Positions 1 to 6,227 of a stretch of DNA of 13,600 nucleotides are shown one piece after another. Each line of letters begins with the position of its first letter. Within the stretch, counting starts at the first letter, position 1. The notes beneath the pieces were generated by a model, which worked only from the letters and a program-made list of their open reading frames with translations, searched no databases and had not been told where the DNA came from. Location of the stretch: assembly GCA_013698215.1 (NCBI GenBank), contig JACCVJ010000217.1:1-13600 (forward strand). The letters run 5' to 3'. The stretch comes from Tatlockia sp. Lineage in GTDB: Bacteria > Cyanobacteriota > Cyanobacteriia > Cyanobacteriales > Chroococcidiopsidaceae. A program made the translations under genes and the position numbers.

Positions 1-56
1 TTTAACCTAAAAACAGTTGTTCATCTGGTTATTTATTAAAACTCTTTAGTGAAATT

Positions 57-1043
57 ATGCGCCGAATCACAACCACAGCATTTTTAGGAATGCTCGCTAT
101 AACAATAACCGGGTGTCCATCATCTGATACCCAACAAAGTATTAATCCTACGTCATCGCCCTCTATTGCACCCGTAGTAGTTCAAACACCGCCCCCAGCA
201 AAACCGCCCTTAGTGGCTGTAAACCCAAGCAGTGCTGCCTACTTAGCTCCCGGATTAATTCAACCAACTAATGCTAATCAGCGCACCAAACAATTAGCAA
301 AAGGCAATCGTGATCCTTTTGCCGCATTGTTTTTACCTGTTCCTGTTGCTCCTGTAAGCGCGGGGAATAGCCCCAATGCTCCCTCCCAAGCTCCACAAAT
401 GGCAACCCCTACAGCCTCCAATCGAACTAATAGAACGCAACCTTCCTCTAGAAGCGTAGCTAATAAGCCGTCAAGCCCTAAGTCTGTAACTATTAATAGT
501 AATAAGCCCCGGATGGCGGCAAATCAGGGCATATCAAGTAATACAAGAGCTACATCGATTCAAAGTATTCCCTTCCCACCCAATGCAACGCTGCCAAATA
601 ACAATTTAGAACCAACTTTACCACCCGCACCAGCAGATACAACATTAGCAAACGGTGTAACGGTTATGGGTGTAATTCAAATTGGCGAACAAACTCAAGC
701 GATTGTCCAAGTACCTAATGAAGCTACAAGCCGATACGTTCAAGTAGGACAAAGATTGTCAAATGGGCAAGTGTTGGTGAAAAGAATTGAATTAAATGCA
801 GGGGCAGAGCCGTTAGTTATTTTAGAGCAATACGGCGTTGAAGTTTCTAAGGCTGTAGGCGAACAACCTCCAAACCAAGGACAGCAAGCAACTTCGCCTA
901 CGGCGGCTGTACCGTATTTACCATCAAGAACAAGTAGCACAACTACTGCCGAACTTCCAGCACCGCCACCAAATATTAATAGTCGATTAAATAATTTGCT
1001 ATCAATACTGTCATCTAATTCCCCAATAGCAGCTAGGCAATAA
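57..1043 (+). CDS. PilP-like proline/serine-rich lipoprotein
   Basis: This is a 328-residue exported lipoprotein. Seen: a short basic N-terminus (MRR), a hydrophobic stretch at residues 7-19 and a lipobox ITGC at 17-20, so Cys20 is the predicted lipidated residue. A long low-complexity Pro/Ser/Thr/Asn/Gln-rich region fills roughly 21-195, interrupted by an RDPF motif at 85-88. A compact, more ordered domain follows at about 198-268 (VMGVIQIG, AIVQVP, RYVQVGQRLSNGQV, LVILEQYG), then a second low-complexity tail. Known: type IV pilus PilP is an inner-membrane lipoprotein with an N-terminal RDPF-type motif and a small beta domain that bridges PilN/PilO to the PilQ secretin. Inferred: a cyanobacterial PilP counterpart with expanded linkers. 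It is much longer than proteobacterial PilP (about 175 residues), and no pil gene is visible alongside, so the role is tentative. The stop codon overlaps the next start (TAATG). Confidence 0.72.
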   Translation: MRRITTTAFLGMLAITITGCPSSDTQQSINPTSSPSIAPVVVQTPPPAKPPLVAVNPSSAAYLAPGLIQPTNANQRTKQLAKGNRDPFAALFLPVPVAPVSAGNSPNAPSQAPQMATPTASNRTNRTQPSSRSVANKPSSPKSVTINSNKPRMAANQGISSNTRATSIQSIPFPPNATLPNNNLEPTLPPAPADTTLANGVTVMGVIQIGEQTQAIVQVPNEATSRYVQVGQRLSNGQVLVKRIELNAGAEPLVILEQYGVEVSKAVGEQPPNQGQQATSPTAAVPYLPSRTSSTTTAELPAPPPNINSRLNNLLSILSSNSPIAARQ

Positions 1044-1312
1044 TGGACAATCAAAATAACCGAGCAAATTTAACAGTGCAGTTTTCCAATTTACCTTTGG
1101 CAGTGTATCGGGAAATTGCCGCTCATCTCTGCCAAGTAGAGGAAGTAGAGACAAAGTTGTTACAAGCTTCTACCCCTGAGTTTAATTACAATGACAGCCA
1201 AGTTGAAAGCTTAGAAATTCAACTGCCTGCCGCTAATAAGCAGAGTAGAGAACAAGTAGAAGAAATTTTAGCTTACTATCAAAACATTTTTGGGGTAGTA
1301 GCAAGATTTTAG
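1043..1312 (+). CDS. conserved hypothetical protein, 89 aa, coupled to the lipoprotein
   Basis: I do not recognise a named family. The 89-residue product is acidic, has no signal peptide, membrane segment or cysteine cluster (one Cys), and looks like a small alpha/beta fold: a strand (LTVQFSNL), a helix with YREIAAHLCQVEEVE, a second strand (SLEIQLP) and a C-terminal helix (REQVEEILAYYQNIFG). Its ATG shares one base with the TAA stop of the lipoprotein gene, which suggests one transcript and translational coupling, and therefore a linked function. A cytoplasmic location is the default prediction. It is followed by 76 bp and then the convergent GTPase gene. Confidence that it is a real gene is good because of the tight overlap and ordinary amino-acid composition; its function is unknown. 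Confidence 0.72.
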   Translation: MDNQNNRANLTVQFSNLPLAVYREIAAHLCQVEEVETKLLQASTPEFNYNDSQVESLEIQLPAANKQSREQVEEILAYYQNIFGVVARF

Positions 1313-1340
1313 GTAATGAAACTTAGTCTAAAAAAGGAAC

Positions 1341-1377
1341 AGGCTAAGGGGTTAATCCTACTGCTCTAGCCTAGGCT
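1341..1377. terminator. weak inverted repeats between convergent genes
   Basis: AGGCTA at 1341-1346 can pair with TAGCCT at 1367-1372 across a 20-nt loop, and AGCCTAGGCT at 1368-1377 is itself a perfect palindrome. The site lies in the 76 bp between two convergent genes, where a bidirectional terminator would be expected. There is no clear T-run, so this is only a candidate. Confidence 0.25.
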
Positions 1378-1388
1378 GTGAGCAAAAA

Positions 1389-3017
1389 TTAAATTTTGCG
1401 GTTTTGGGAATCCACTCCAGCTTTTGATTTAGCTGTTAAAGGCTTAATTACCTTAGAGATTGCTTGCTGGATAAATTCTTGCATAAATTCATCGCGGCGA
1501 TTAAGCTCGAACTGTCTTTGCACAACTTCAGTAATGCCACCATCTCCCCAGTCTTGATTGTGGCGAAAATACTCAATAAAACTTCTCCCCGCAATCCGCG
1601 TTAAATAAGCCGCCGTTACTCCTTGAATTGCCTTCCCAACAACAATTGTGGCAACATTAAATTGCAAGGCTGTGGATAATAGTTTAATTGCTCCAGTGAC
1701 AATGCCCAAACTTGCCAGAGTTTTCGCTAAAGATAGTGCTAATTCTCGCCCTTGCTCTAGATTTAAATCGCAACCGTAAATTTTGCCGATTTCTACCACC
1801 ATTTGGGCATTTACCGCCGCCGTTGCCAATAAATCGATGACAGGTATTGGAGTTACCGAAATTACCCCCGCCCCAATCCAGGCAAAACGGTCTACAACCT
1901 TCTCGGCTTGACGGCGACGTTGAGAATCAATCAGTTTGCGGGCTTCATCTCCAATTTGTTGGGATTGTAGCAAAATGTTGTCTGCAACTAAATCCTCTCC
2001 TTCTGCTCTTAGCACCGCCGCCATGCGCCGGAGTAAGGGCAGAATTTCTGGTTCGGGGTAAAAAATTTCGCCATTTTCGCCTTCGATACTTTGGGGATTG
2101 GCAGCAATAGCTACAATATCTGTGGGTTTGAGAAAACTGCTTGTGCGATCACGCAAATGAGTAATAATTGTTTCAGTGTCGGTTTCAGTGTATAAATCGA
2201 TTTTATTGAGGACAATGAGCGATCGCTTACCAATTTGGGCTAAAGTCTGTAAAGGTTGGTATTCGGAGCTTCTGAGGTCATTATCTACCACAAATAATAG
2301 TAAATCTGACCCCGTTGCTAACAAACGTGCTTTTTTTTCGCGCTCGGTTCCTGCTACCCCCGCCTCTAAAATACCTGGGGTATCGGTAATCAATATTTCC
2401 CGACTCATGCCTTTTAATTTAAGTCGGTAGGTTTCCCCTACTTCTGTCGTTCCCATAGGCGCATCGACTTTACCAATTGTTTGAGCAAGTTTTGGTTCAA
2501 GGTTGCCCAAACTTTCGGCAATGCGCCTAATTAAAGCATTTACCAAGGAAGTTTTACCTGCCGAACCTGTACCAAATACTACTACTTGCAACTCTCCCCC
2601 CGATAAAGTTGCTTCAATCTCTTGGGAACGACCTAATAAAGCTTGTTTTGCGACTTCATCTTCAATTTGGGCTACTTGTTGCCTAATGGCGCGGAGAGTT
2701 TCTTGGGCTGCTTCAGTTTTAACAACAGGAATTTGCGGACTTGGAGGAGTTTTCCTGCCCAAAGCTTTCCAAGACAGGGGTTGACGGCGTTGTAGTGAAG
2801 ATTTTTCACCTTTTCTAAATAGCAAAATATAGTAGACAAATACGCCAATTAGCGATGCCAGTAAAGCAATTAGCAATAGCAGCAATAAATTAGCTAAAAA
2901 AGGCGATGTAAAAGCAGTGTAGCTATACAGCCAGGACAAAGAATTAACTAGCCACAGCATTAACCCCAAAATTAGGGTTAAACCAATAATCAGCGTCAAT
3001 AGGCGCGATAGGGGCAT
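1389..3017 (-). CDS. membrane-anchored GTPase with DUF697-type C-terminal domain
   Basis: A 542-residue product from the chosen start. Seen: two hydrophobic helices at about 5-26 and 41-66, a charged linker, then a GTPase domain with P-loop GTGSAGKT (149-156), DTPG (212-215) and NKID (271-274). The C-terminal part, from about 365, contains a basic helix (QRRRQ), a hydrophobic segment with VTPIPVIDLLA, and the sequence IGKIYGCDL, as in the DUF697/YcjF-like family. Known: these are TRAFAC-class GTPases related to Era/Der, and their cyanobacterial members are not functionally defined. Inferred: a GTPase held at the inner or thylakoid membrane. The frame stays open upstream to an ATG ending at 3134. 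I prefer the ATG at 3015-3017 because the hydrophobic N-terminus follows it directly and the 39-residue extension (four aromatic Trp/Phe-rich positions, CSYC) looks unlike the family. No clear Shine-Dalgarno is present at either start. Confidence 0.88.
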   Translation of the reverse strand: MPLSRLLTLIIGLTLILGLMLWLVNSLSWLYSYTAFTSPFLANLLLLLLIALLASLIGVFVYYILLFRKGEKSSLQRRQPLSWKALGRKTPPSPQIPVVKTEAAQETLRAIRQQVAQIEDEVAKQALLGRSQEIEATLSGGELQVVVFGTGSAGKTSLVNALIRRIAESLGNLEPKLAQTIGKVDAPMGTTEVGETYRLKLKGMSREILITDTPGILEAGVAGTEREKKARLLATGSDLLLFVVDNDLRSSEYQPLQTLAQIGKRSLIVLNKIDLYTETDTETIITHLRDRTSSFLKPTDIVAIAANPQSIEGENGEIFYPEPEILPLLRRMAAVLRAEGEDLVADNILLQSQQIGDEARKLIDSQRRRQAEKVVDRFAWIGAGVISVTPIPVIDLLATAAVNAQMVVEIGKIYGCDLNLEQGRELALSLAKTLASLGIVTGAIKLLSTALQFNVATIVVGKAIQGVTAAYLTRIAGRSFIEYFRHNQDWGDGGITEVVQRQFELNRRDEFMQEFIQQAISKVIKPLTAKSKAGVDSQNRKI

Positions 3018-3078
3018 AGTTGAGAGCGCGGCAACAATTAACTTACTAGATTCTAGTCTTTCTTGGCGATGGCAGTAA

Positions 3079-3204
3079 CTACAGGGTGATTTTATCCTCC
3101 AAAATCCCCAAGGTGGCACAAATCCAGTTTTCAATGCTTTTTTGGATGGCGATGTTGATATTGCTGACGCGATGCAGTTGGCTAGTCGTCACTTTGGCAG
3201 GTAA
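3079..3204 (+). pseudogene. possible remnant of a gene's 3' end upstream of fmt
   Basis: Between two in-frame TAA codons (3076-3078 and 3202-3204) lies a 41-codon open stretch that reads like a protein C-terminus: LQNPQGGTNPVF, then FLDGDVDIADAMQL, then ASRHFGR and a stop. It has no good start codon near its 5' end. It lies opposite the rejected N-terminal extension of the GTPase gene and 51 bp upstream of fmt. It could be the tail of a degraded gene, or a chance open frame. The other plus-strand frame here is hydrophobic and less protein-like. Low confidence. Confidence 0.2.
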
Positions 3205-3255
3205 AGAAAATTGAGGTTTGGGTAAAATATCTGTACCTATTTAGCCTCAGCAAAT

Positions 3256-4209
3256 ATGAAAGTCGTATTTTTTGGCACTCCCGACTTCGCCATTCCAACT
3301 TTAGAGCATCTGTTAGAACATCGAACTTTTGACGTTTTAGCTGTTGTCACGCAACCTGATAAACGTCGGGAGCGTGGCAGTCTAACTACGGCTTCACCTG
3401 TTAAAAGTGTAGCTTTAGCGCAACAAATTCCTGTTTTTTCACCCCAGCGCCTTAAAAAAGATCCCGAAACTCTTAGTAAGCTCAAGGACTTAGACGCAGA
3501 TATCTTTGTAGTTATTGCCTACGGACAAATTTTGTCTCAGGAAATTCTTGATATGCCGCGTTTGGGGTGTATTAACGTTCACGGTTCTATTTTGCCCAAG
3601 TATCGCGGCGCAGCCCCAATTAACTGGTGTCTTTATCGTGGAGAGACTCAAACAGGCATCACCACAATGTTGATGGATGCAGGGATGGATACTGGGGCAA
3701 TGTTGCTTAAGGCTACAATTCCCATTGAATTATCAGATAATGCTCAAGATTTAGCTACTAAGTTAAAAAAGCTTGGAGCCGATTTATTAGTGGAGACGCT
3801 GGTTCAATGGGAAAAGCAGGAAATTACCCGCATTCCTCAAGATGATACTGAGGCGACTTACGCGCCTTTAATTCAAAAGTCTGACTATGTTCTAGATTGG
3901 CATAAAAGCGCGATCGCACTCCACAATCAAATCAGAGGTTTTTTCCCTAACTGTACGACAACTTTTCGCACTCAACTACTCAAAATTCTCGCTGCTGTCC
4001 CCCTAGAAACGGCGGATGTAATTCAATTCCCTAATTCCAGCCCTCCCGGTACACTGGTCGGTACGATCAAAGGCATGGGGGCGGTAATTCAAACAGGCGA
4101 AGGAATATTGTTATTAAAAAAGGTGCAGTTAGCTGGCAAAAAGCCCCAATCTGGCGGAGATTTTGTTAACGGGAATCATTTGACAGTGGGGGAAATGTTG
4201 CCGTCGTAG
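3256..4209 (+). CDS. fmt: methionyl-tRNA formyltransferase
   Basis: Transfers a formyl group from 10-formyltetrahydrofolate to Met-tRNA(fMet), making the initiator tRNA for translation. The 317-residue length is close to the E. coli enzyme (315). Seen: N-terminal Rossmann-type start MKVVFFGTPDFA, the catalytic triad region with Asn107 and His109 in INVHGSILPKYRG (the SLLPxxRG-type folate-binding motif at 111-118) and Asp145 in MDAGMDTG. The C-terminal tRNA-binding domain follows from about 205, with LHNQIRGFFP near its start and GGDFVNGNHL near the end. These match the Asn/His/Asp catalytic set of formyltransferases. It is divergent from the GTPase gene, with 238 bp between starts, and no strong Shine-Dalgarno is visible. 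Its last 44 bp overlap the antisense gene ending at 4166. A HIP1 site lies within it at 3909. Confidence 0.97.
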   Translation: MKVVFFGTPDFAIPTLEHLLEHRTFDVLAVVTQPDKRRERGSLTTASPVKSVALAQQIPVFSPQRLKKDPETLSKLKDLDADIFVVIAYGQILSQEILDMPRLGCINVHGSILPKYRGAAPINWCLYRGETQTGITTMLMDAGMDTGAMLLKATIPIELSDNAQDLATKLKKLGADLLVETLVQWEKQEITRIPQDDTEATYAPLIQKSDYVLDWHKSAIALHNQIRGFFPNCTTTFRTQLLKILAAVPLETADVIQFPNSSPPGTLVGTIKGMGAVIQTGEGILLLKKVQLAGKKPQSGGDFVNGNHLTVGEMLPS

Positions 4210-4564
4210 CAAATTCTTCTTTTTCATAAAAACGACACCCGTTGCAAAGTCCTTCGGGGTTGACGGCGCAACGGAAGATTTCGGAACGAGCATTAAAGCG
4301 GCAACTAGCATCGCCAACTACCCAGCGCCCATCTACAAGGCTGCTCTCGGTCGGTCTTTGCGCCAATTGAACAAATAGGGCTATTTTATGCAATTTATAG
4401 CGCCCTGCCTTCAAATGGTAGCGGTGACGGCGTTCTAAAACTGCATAGGTTCGATCTCCAACATCAACATAGTTACCTGGTTGGGGTGTCCAATCTAGTT
4501 GAACATTTCCTAAACATTGACGTGGGTGCGTCAATATAATCTCTGTGGGTAAATTTTGCTCCAT
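4166..4564 (-). CDS. small four-cysteine protein, probable DUF6464 family
   Basis: A 132-residue soluble protein without signal peptide or membrane segment. Seen: a beta-rich N-terminal half (GNYVDVGDRTYAVLERRHRY, then KLHKIALFVQ) and a cysteine cluster Cys88, Cys99, Cys107, Cys110 (C-x10-C-x7-C-x2-C) around GDASCRFNARSE and CAVNPEGLCNGC. This layout recalls the cyanobacterial DUF6464 proteins, an assignment made from memory of the motif. Inferred: the four cysteines may bind zinc or an iron-sulfur cluster; the protein's role is unknown. The start ATG is at 4562-4564. Its final 44 bp, including the last 13 or so codons after the cysteine cluster, run antisense through the 3' end of fmt, so the two messages are complementary at their ends. 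On the minus strand a TTGACA lies at 4615-4610 upstream, but no good -10 follows it at the usual spacing. Confidence 0.78.
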   Translation of the reverse strand: MEQNLPTEIILTHPRQCLGNVQLDWTPQPGNYVDVGDRTYAVLERRHRYHLKAGRYKLHKIALFVQLAQRPTESSLVDGRWVVGDASCRFNARSEIFRCAVNPEGLCNGCRFYEKEEFATTATFPPLSNDSR

Positions 4565-4947
4565 AAATTAGTTAATGCCTAGTACGTTTGGTTAAAGATG
4601 CGATCGCCCTGTCAACCGTTTTTAAGTGTATAACTTTGCGCCGCGAGTCAACTACTTTTGCTAAACCAGATTGATGCAGGCGTATTTCCTAGCTTTGGGT
4701 AGACTGTTTTGCTGGAAGTAGAGATTTTCTTGACTTCTTTACAAAGAAAGTAAAAATTCCTAGCAGCTATTTTTTCCTTGAGCTTTATAGTTAGCTTCCC
4801 AGCAAAGACTAGGATCTAATTTTTTGCTTAATTGAGGTTAAACTAAGTCATGATAAAATTTGAGACGGTAGTTAAACAACTTGTACTGCTACGCGACAAA
4901 AGAATTATCAGTCCTTAAACCTTAACTATTTTCTTACCATTTCTTCA
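4565..4947. other. 383-bp intergenic region between divergent genes
   Basis: It separates the DUF6464-like gene (minus) from the FHA gene (plus), so it should hold promoters for both. I see a HIP1 site at 4600-4607, a TTGACA on the minus strand at 4615-4610, a short A/T inverted repeat (TTCTTT-AC-AAAGAA) near 4735-4750 and the promoter-like pair listed separately at 4832-4859. I find no convincing coding frame, RNA gene or insertion sequence. Confidence 0.5.
4832..4859 (+). promoter_or_regulatory. candidate sigma70-type promoter for the FHA gene
   Basis: TTGAGG (4832-4837) and TAAAAT (4854-4859) are separated by 16 bp, close to the TTGACA/TATAAT consensus. The pair lies about 90 bp before the FHA start, which would leave a leader of about 80 nt. 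This rests on consensus match alone. Confidence 0.3.
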
Positions 4948-5370
4948 ATGGCTTCTCAAAACAATCCGAGGCATTTACTAATTATTGAAGACGATCAAGG
5001 ACGTAAGCAATTTTTACTTGACGGTTCTGTTTATTCTATCGGTAGAGACACCCGGTGCGACATTCGTTTGTTTTCACAGTTTGTTTCGCGCCGTCATGCA
5101 ACATTAGTTCAGCTACCTAAAGAAGATGGTAGTTGTTATTATCGCATTGTTGACGGCGATTCTAAGGGTAAGCCTAGCGCGAATGGAATGCTAATTAATG
5201 GACGAAAAATCTTAGCCCACGATCTAAAAAATCGAGATGAGATTATTTTTGGGCCTCAAGTGCGGGCTATATATTATTTACTCAACCGCGAGACTATGCC
5301 ATCGTTGGCAACGGACGAGTTTGATGTAACGCTAATTGGCCCTAATATGATGCCAGATTTTGATGAGTGA
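4948..5370 (+). CDS. single FHA-domain protein
   Basis: A 140-residue protein that is almost entirely one forkhead-associated domain, a phosphothreonine-peptide binding module. Seen: the conserved GR at 32-33 (SIGRDTRCDIRL), SRRH at 47-50 with Ser47, Arg48 and His50 in the phosphopeptide-binding loop, and the NG pairs at 79-80 and 84-85 (SANGMLINGRKI). These are the standard FHA signature residues. The last 25 residues are acidic (DEFDVTLIG to DFDE) and may be a flexible tail. Inferred: it reads the output of a Ser/Thr kinase, but no kinase or phosphatase gene lies nearby, so the partner is unknown. It is cytoplasmic, with no signal or membrane segment. No Shine-Dalgarno precedes the ATG. It converges on the next gene with only 20 bp between stops, containing a run of seven T at about 5382-5388. 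Confidence 0.93.
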   Translation: MASQNNPRHLLIIEDDQGRKQFLLDGSVYSIGRDTRCDIRLFSQFVSRRHATLVQLPKEDGSCYYRIVDGDSKGKPSANGMLINGRKILAHDLKNRDEIIFGPQVRAIYYLLNRETMPSLATDEFDVTLIGPNMMPDFDE

Positions 5371-5390
5371 ACTACGGTTAATTTTTTTGC

Positions 5391-5741
5391 TCAACTAACT
5401 AGGCTTTCTACACTTTGCCAATTTTGATTGAGAGCAATTGTACTATTTACTCTCTCAAACACTTGATAACAGTGATTGGCAACTTGCAAAGGTAATTCCT
5501 CATTTTTTACAACTAAGCTCACTCGCGTTTTTGCTTCGGTAGCTGTTGTTCTATCAATCAATACTTCTACGGATACCAGTTTGGCTAAAGATACGTTACC
5601 TGGAATTTCCCGCGCCATAATATACTCGCTCTGGTCATAAATAATATCTAAGTTACAATCAAGCAAAATTTCCTTAATTGATTGTCTTAAATTAAGATTA
5701 TTTCCATAACTTACAGCAAAAAAACAAGTGTAACGAGCCAT
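5391..5741 (-). CDS. conserved hypothetical protein, 116 aa
   Basis: I recognise this as the kind of short protein kept across cyanobacteria, but know no function for it. The 116-residue product has no signal peptide or membrane helix. Seen: MARYTCFFAV at the start, a helix (RQSIKEILLDCNLDIIY), the segment YIMAREIPGNVSLAKLVSVEVLID, then TRVSLVVKNEELPLQVANHCYQVFERVN. The alternation of helix and strand suggests a compact alpha/beta fold of dimer-forming type. The ATG is at 5739-5741, with a possible weak AGGGA about 12 nt upstream on the minus strand. It converges with the FHA gene, so the two are not co-transcribed. It is probably a cytoplasmic protein. Confidence 0.75.
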   Translation of the reverse strand: MARYTCFFAVSYGNNLNLRQSIKEILLDCNLDIIYDQSEYIMAREIPGNVSLAKLVSVEVLIDRTTATEAKTRVSLVVKNEELPLQVANHCYQVFERVNSTIALNQNWQSVESLVS

Positions 5742-5903
5742 TGTACTTCATCCCTAAAACATTCTATTGTCCATACCAGCTTATCGACATACACCCGTTA
5801 CGACACTGAAACTGTAAGGCTTCGCCATCTGCAATAGGACTAGGATTCCTGAGATTGGTTTTTATTCTACGTCTTAACTACCTAGATTAATTATACAAGA
5901 ACC

Positions 5904-5978
5904 GTTGGGGAACTTGCATGACCGCCGCCAGTTTTAAGTTGGGCTGTAGTCGATTGAGAGGTACAGCCTAATTTTCTA
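5904..5978 (+). ncRNA. candidate small RNA ending in a terminator-like hairpin
   Basis: Seen: a TATACA box at 5892-5897, about 40 bp of non-coding sequence rich in GC clusters (TTGGGGAAC, ACCGCCGCC), and a 13-bp stem at 5936-5948/5962-5974 followed by AATTTTCT. Inferred: a transcript of about 75 nt starting near 5904 and ending after the hairpin. No -35 match is obvious, and I cannot assign it to Yfr1 (no CUCCUCACAC-type motif) or Yfr2 (no GGAAACA). Speculative. Confidence 0.22.
5936..5974 (+). terminator. 13-bp hairpin, terminator-like
   Basis: AAGTTGGGCTGTA (5936-5948) pairs with the arm at 5962-5974 (TACAGCCTAATTT), with two G-U pairs and a 13-nt loop. The core GGCTGTA/TACAGCC is perfect. 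The 5' side is A-rich and the 3' side T-rich, as in a Rho-independent terminator reading on the plus strand. No annotated plus-strand gene lies directly before it, which is why a small RNA is suspected. Confidence 0.45.
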
Positions 5979-6049
5979 GCTCAAACAGTTACTAAAACTT
6001 TGCGCCAGAGGTTTTATTTAAATAAGAAAGTTATCCGACCAATGGCAAT

Positions 6050-6074
6050 AATTACGTCAAAATCAAGCGTAATT
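6050..6074. promoter_or_regulatory. perfect 7-bp inverted repeat upstream of the J-domain gene
   Basis: AATTACG (6050-6056) and CGTAATT (6068-6074) form a perfect inverted repeat around an 11-bp spacer, about 155 bp before the J-domain start. No T-run follows, so an operator or structured leader is more likely than a terminator. It does not fit the NtcA spacing GTA-N8-TAC. Confidence 0.25.
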
Positions 6075-6141
6075 GGTTAAATTGGAAGATTGCTCCCTAT
6101 TGCCTTAAGAATTTTGAGCGCAGGAAGGGGTCAGTCATAGG

Positions 6142-6160
6142 ACAATTTTCAATTGTTTTT
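6142..6160 (+). terminator. short A/T hairpin followed by a T-run
   Basis: ACAATT (6142-6147), loop TTC, AATTGT (6151-6156), then further T to 6160. The stem has few GC pairs, so it would be a weak terminator at best. Confidence 0.2.
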
Positions 6161-6227
6161 GATACTTGCTGCCTATTTTGCTCTGTGCAAGGCACAATAA
6201 AAAGAATGGTATTAGGGTTTGGTGTAG

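Larger units (their letters stand above)
5742..6227. other. 486-bp intergenic region with several hairpins
   Basis: The region lies between divergent genes (116-aa gene on minus, J-domain gene on plus) and is longer than two promoters need. I see a 13-bp hairpin at 5936-5974, a perfect 7-bp inverted repeat at 6050-6074 and a short A/T hairpin followed by T at 6142-6160, described separately. No HIP1 site and no good coding frame is present. A 60-codon minus frame entering from the J-domain gene was rejected. Confidence 0.5.

Noticed and set aside
740..1054. 104-codon minus-strand frame inside the lipoprotein gene
   Set aside because: It is the antisense of a well-supported gene, with no family motif of its own.
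3135..3230. Hydrophobic plus-strand frame (MAMLILLTR) before fmt, a possible leader peptide
   Set aside because: No Shine-Dalgarno, weak start context and a competing, more protein-like frame in the same place.
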